Positions 63,901-64,000 of a stretch of DNA of 64,000 bases are shown in pieces. Source of the DNA: an uncultured Myxococcales bacterium (GTDB lineage Bacteria; Myxococcota_A; UBA9042); contig CAIYBN010000099.1 in assembly GCA_903924465.1 (NCBI GenBank), positions 62,001 to 126,000 of the forward strand, in the 5' to 3' direction. The position numbers and the translations under genes are program-made. A model generated the notes under the pieces. The model ran no database searches and was not told the DNA's origin. It saw only the letters and a program-made list of their open reading frames with translations. Position 1 is the first letter of the stretch. Every line of letters begins with the position of its first letter.

Positions 63901-64000
63901 CGTGCGAATCCGGCGCCATGTGCTTGGCCAAGCCCAGGTCCACGACCTTCACGTAGTCGTCGACCGAGCCAATCTTGGTCAGCAGGATATTGTCCGGCTT
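60947..64000 (-). CDS. Ser/Thr kinase with degenerate ATPase and TPR tail, 5' end cut
   Basis: The window ends inside this gene: the visible 1017 residues begin at the kinase catalytic loop (KPDNILL). The activation segment reads DLG instead of DFG, then GTPAYMSPEQ and SSDLYSLGVICYEMLCG, so the C-lobe is otherwise standard. After a Pro-rich linker comes an ATPase-like region (about 240-500 of the visible part) with a Walker B-like LLVLLLDRAEHL but no Walker A, then TPR-type helices to the end (NALGRVDRQRLAAEVLVLL and similar). This is the layout of STPK-AAA-TPR regulators common in myxobacteria. It starts the minus-strand cluster with the CHASE2 cyclase. Confidence 0.87.
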   Translation of the reverse strand, partial: KPDNILLTKIGSVDDYVKVVDLGLAKHMAPDSHAGFAPRLTQARLVVGTPAYMSPEQAAGHDVGPSSDLYSLGVICYEMLCGFLPVDGESPQDFLRAHQLQQPVPLAKRRADLTFPPQLDAFFARVLAKNISERPVDARAFAEELEKLEASLRQPLNQVVVADTSPRLHTVRQDQLDSSEPPPIPEERLRPQTPTTQQRPAPGKKVDTRREKRASGPTLDMLDDRLDRAKDRVRLEMVGLVSRSRAALYDAMDGFATHLGSRADAPVIVRMRVSPPDGRLPIACFFEEIRGRAGLFDDDSGSVARRKLLAWVQGLMPDRPDRASQVAHLIGLYLRVEFPDSPHLSHARAVPEVARQAACGALVDALRAIAGRNLLVLLLDRAEHLTETETAFLRRLIRQLGATPVMVVAAWVARTDDVPLALAGTLAQGAVAAIPSRESVPLDLESMEPETRRVLAAAVQLGAPLWPDLLEAATGAPVAIHLDRLVRAGMLRQVPNSRLSNQAEYLLVESPDSVSLPGQPPIQLGRALTWMQKQAEIRPEPWTPRLAVLEAAAGAAVEAAQHSREAADLMRTLGALPEAITAYEASRQQCRALHQSPDATPAEKSAAAYTLATTSLGLARALDERGECQAASDRARESIEILRALPGLAEDDWYAHGVPLLDVWAEAEAHCGRAQTTVAPLEAQLAALSRSATQHAPTQLAHTQLTLGRCLRASAPQLDKKALKKAVDVWTQALGSVTALHEPVMAAELAMALADTWRTLGDGEKSVSHARRALAAARDARNLILEVEALRALALALRDIGELDDAEAQLGEALNALGRVDRQRLAAEVLVLLASVLQTRGAIDEADAALAKACRAFAALPDLAGLSDALRQRGDIQMAHGIYTRAKAFAEEAARQAVLANHDNLRLKALLLTARAAAAAGEPNTAHTAMEEAFQLVPGNVPTVERAECIVVLADLIEAGVLTSDRQPQSLLQEAEALYREIPAIGEAQRLARRLRAMNGLASSAGSGAADTTAAKP

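Overview
The window is GC-rich bacterial chromosome packed with genes on both strands. I see no insertion sequence, phage gene, CRISPR array, integrase or rRNA. The gene content points to a Gram-negative member of the former Deltaproteobacteria (Myxococcota or a Bradymonas-like lineage). The reasons are the many lipobox proteins with Asp/Thr-rich linkers, a giant Cys/Asp repeat lipoprotein of the MopE-like 'putative metal-binding' type, an AgmX/PglI C-terminal domain, an FHA protein, a Ser/Thr kinase with a TPR tail, and a CHASE2 cyclase. The taxonomic call is inference, not proof.

Layout. 0-6 kb: a complete ISC iron-sulfur operon on the minus strand (iscR-iscS-iscU-iscA-hscB-hscA) ending in a PflX-like radical SAM gene. 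It has a clear sigma-70 promoter and diverges from the Fe-S carrier ATPase mrp (6.2-7.3 kb). 7.5-12 kb: a DUF465-type small protein, mazG, a CBM9-like lipoprotein and an RpoD-family sigma factor; the intergenic DNA here carries three TGACA-N4-TGTCA dyads. 12.2-16 kb: a tandem pair of paralogous lipoproteins, a secreted protein and a protein with a disordered N-terminus and a GT-A-like C-terminus. 16-18 kb: an ECF sigma / anti-sigma pair. 18-25 kb: a TrmA/RlmD-type RNA methyltransferase, a lipoprotein coupled to a solitary DNA methyltransferase, an M23 peptidase and cysS. 25-28 kb: a 2-oxoacid:ferredoxin oxidoreductase (gamma-alpha fusion plus beta). 28.3-34.7 kb: an HPF-like protein, a Cys-rich lipoprotein, a U32/RlhA-like gene translationally coupled to a small chorismate mutase, and an FHA coiled-coil protein. 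34.8-41.2 kb: a NamZ-type muramidase, an AI-2E-type transporter, a lipoprotein and two glycosyltransferases. 41-47.5 kb: Grx4 and BolA, a NuiA-like nuclease-inhibitor lipoprotein, a TlpA thioredoxin, an M1 aminopeptidase with HEAT-like repeats, tRNA-Pro(CGG) and a pseudouridine synthase. 47.5-54.4 kb: an HD-GYP regulator, the MopE-like giant and a second pseudouridine synthase with a histone-H1-like tail. 54.5-64 kb: a solitary nuoB, a SpoU methyltransferase, deoB, and a signalling cluster (AgmX-domain lipoprotein, CHASE2 cyclase, truncated Ser/Thr kinase).

How the genes work together. Fe-S biology is a theme: ISC assembly, Mrp, Grx4/BolA and several Fe-S clients (radical SAM protein, KorAB, NuoB, the TrmA-like methyltransferase, a U32 protein). 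RNA modification is a second theme (TrmA-like, SpoU, two RluA-like, U32). The observation I rate highest is the 4-base overlap between the U32/RlhA-like gene and an AroQ-like chorismate mutase. Prephenate, the product of chorismate mutase, has been linked in E. coli to U32-dependent RNA hydroxylation, so this pair may be a self-contained prephenate-fed RNA hydroxylation unit.

Most start codons were chosen from Shine-Dalgarno spacing and family length; several are GTG, and one (the M23 peptidase) is an uncertain TTG.
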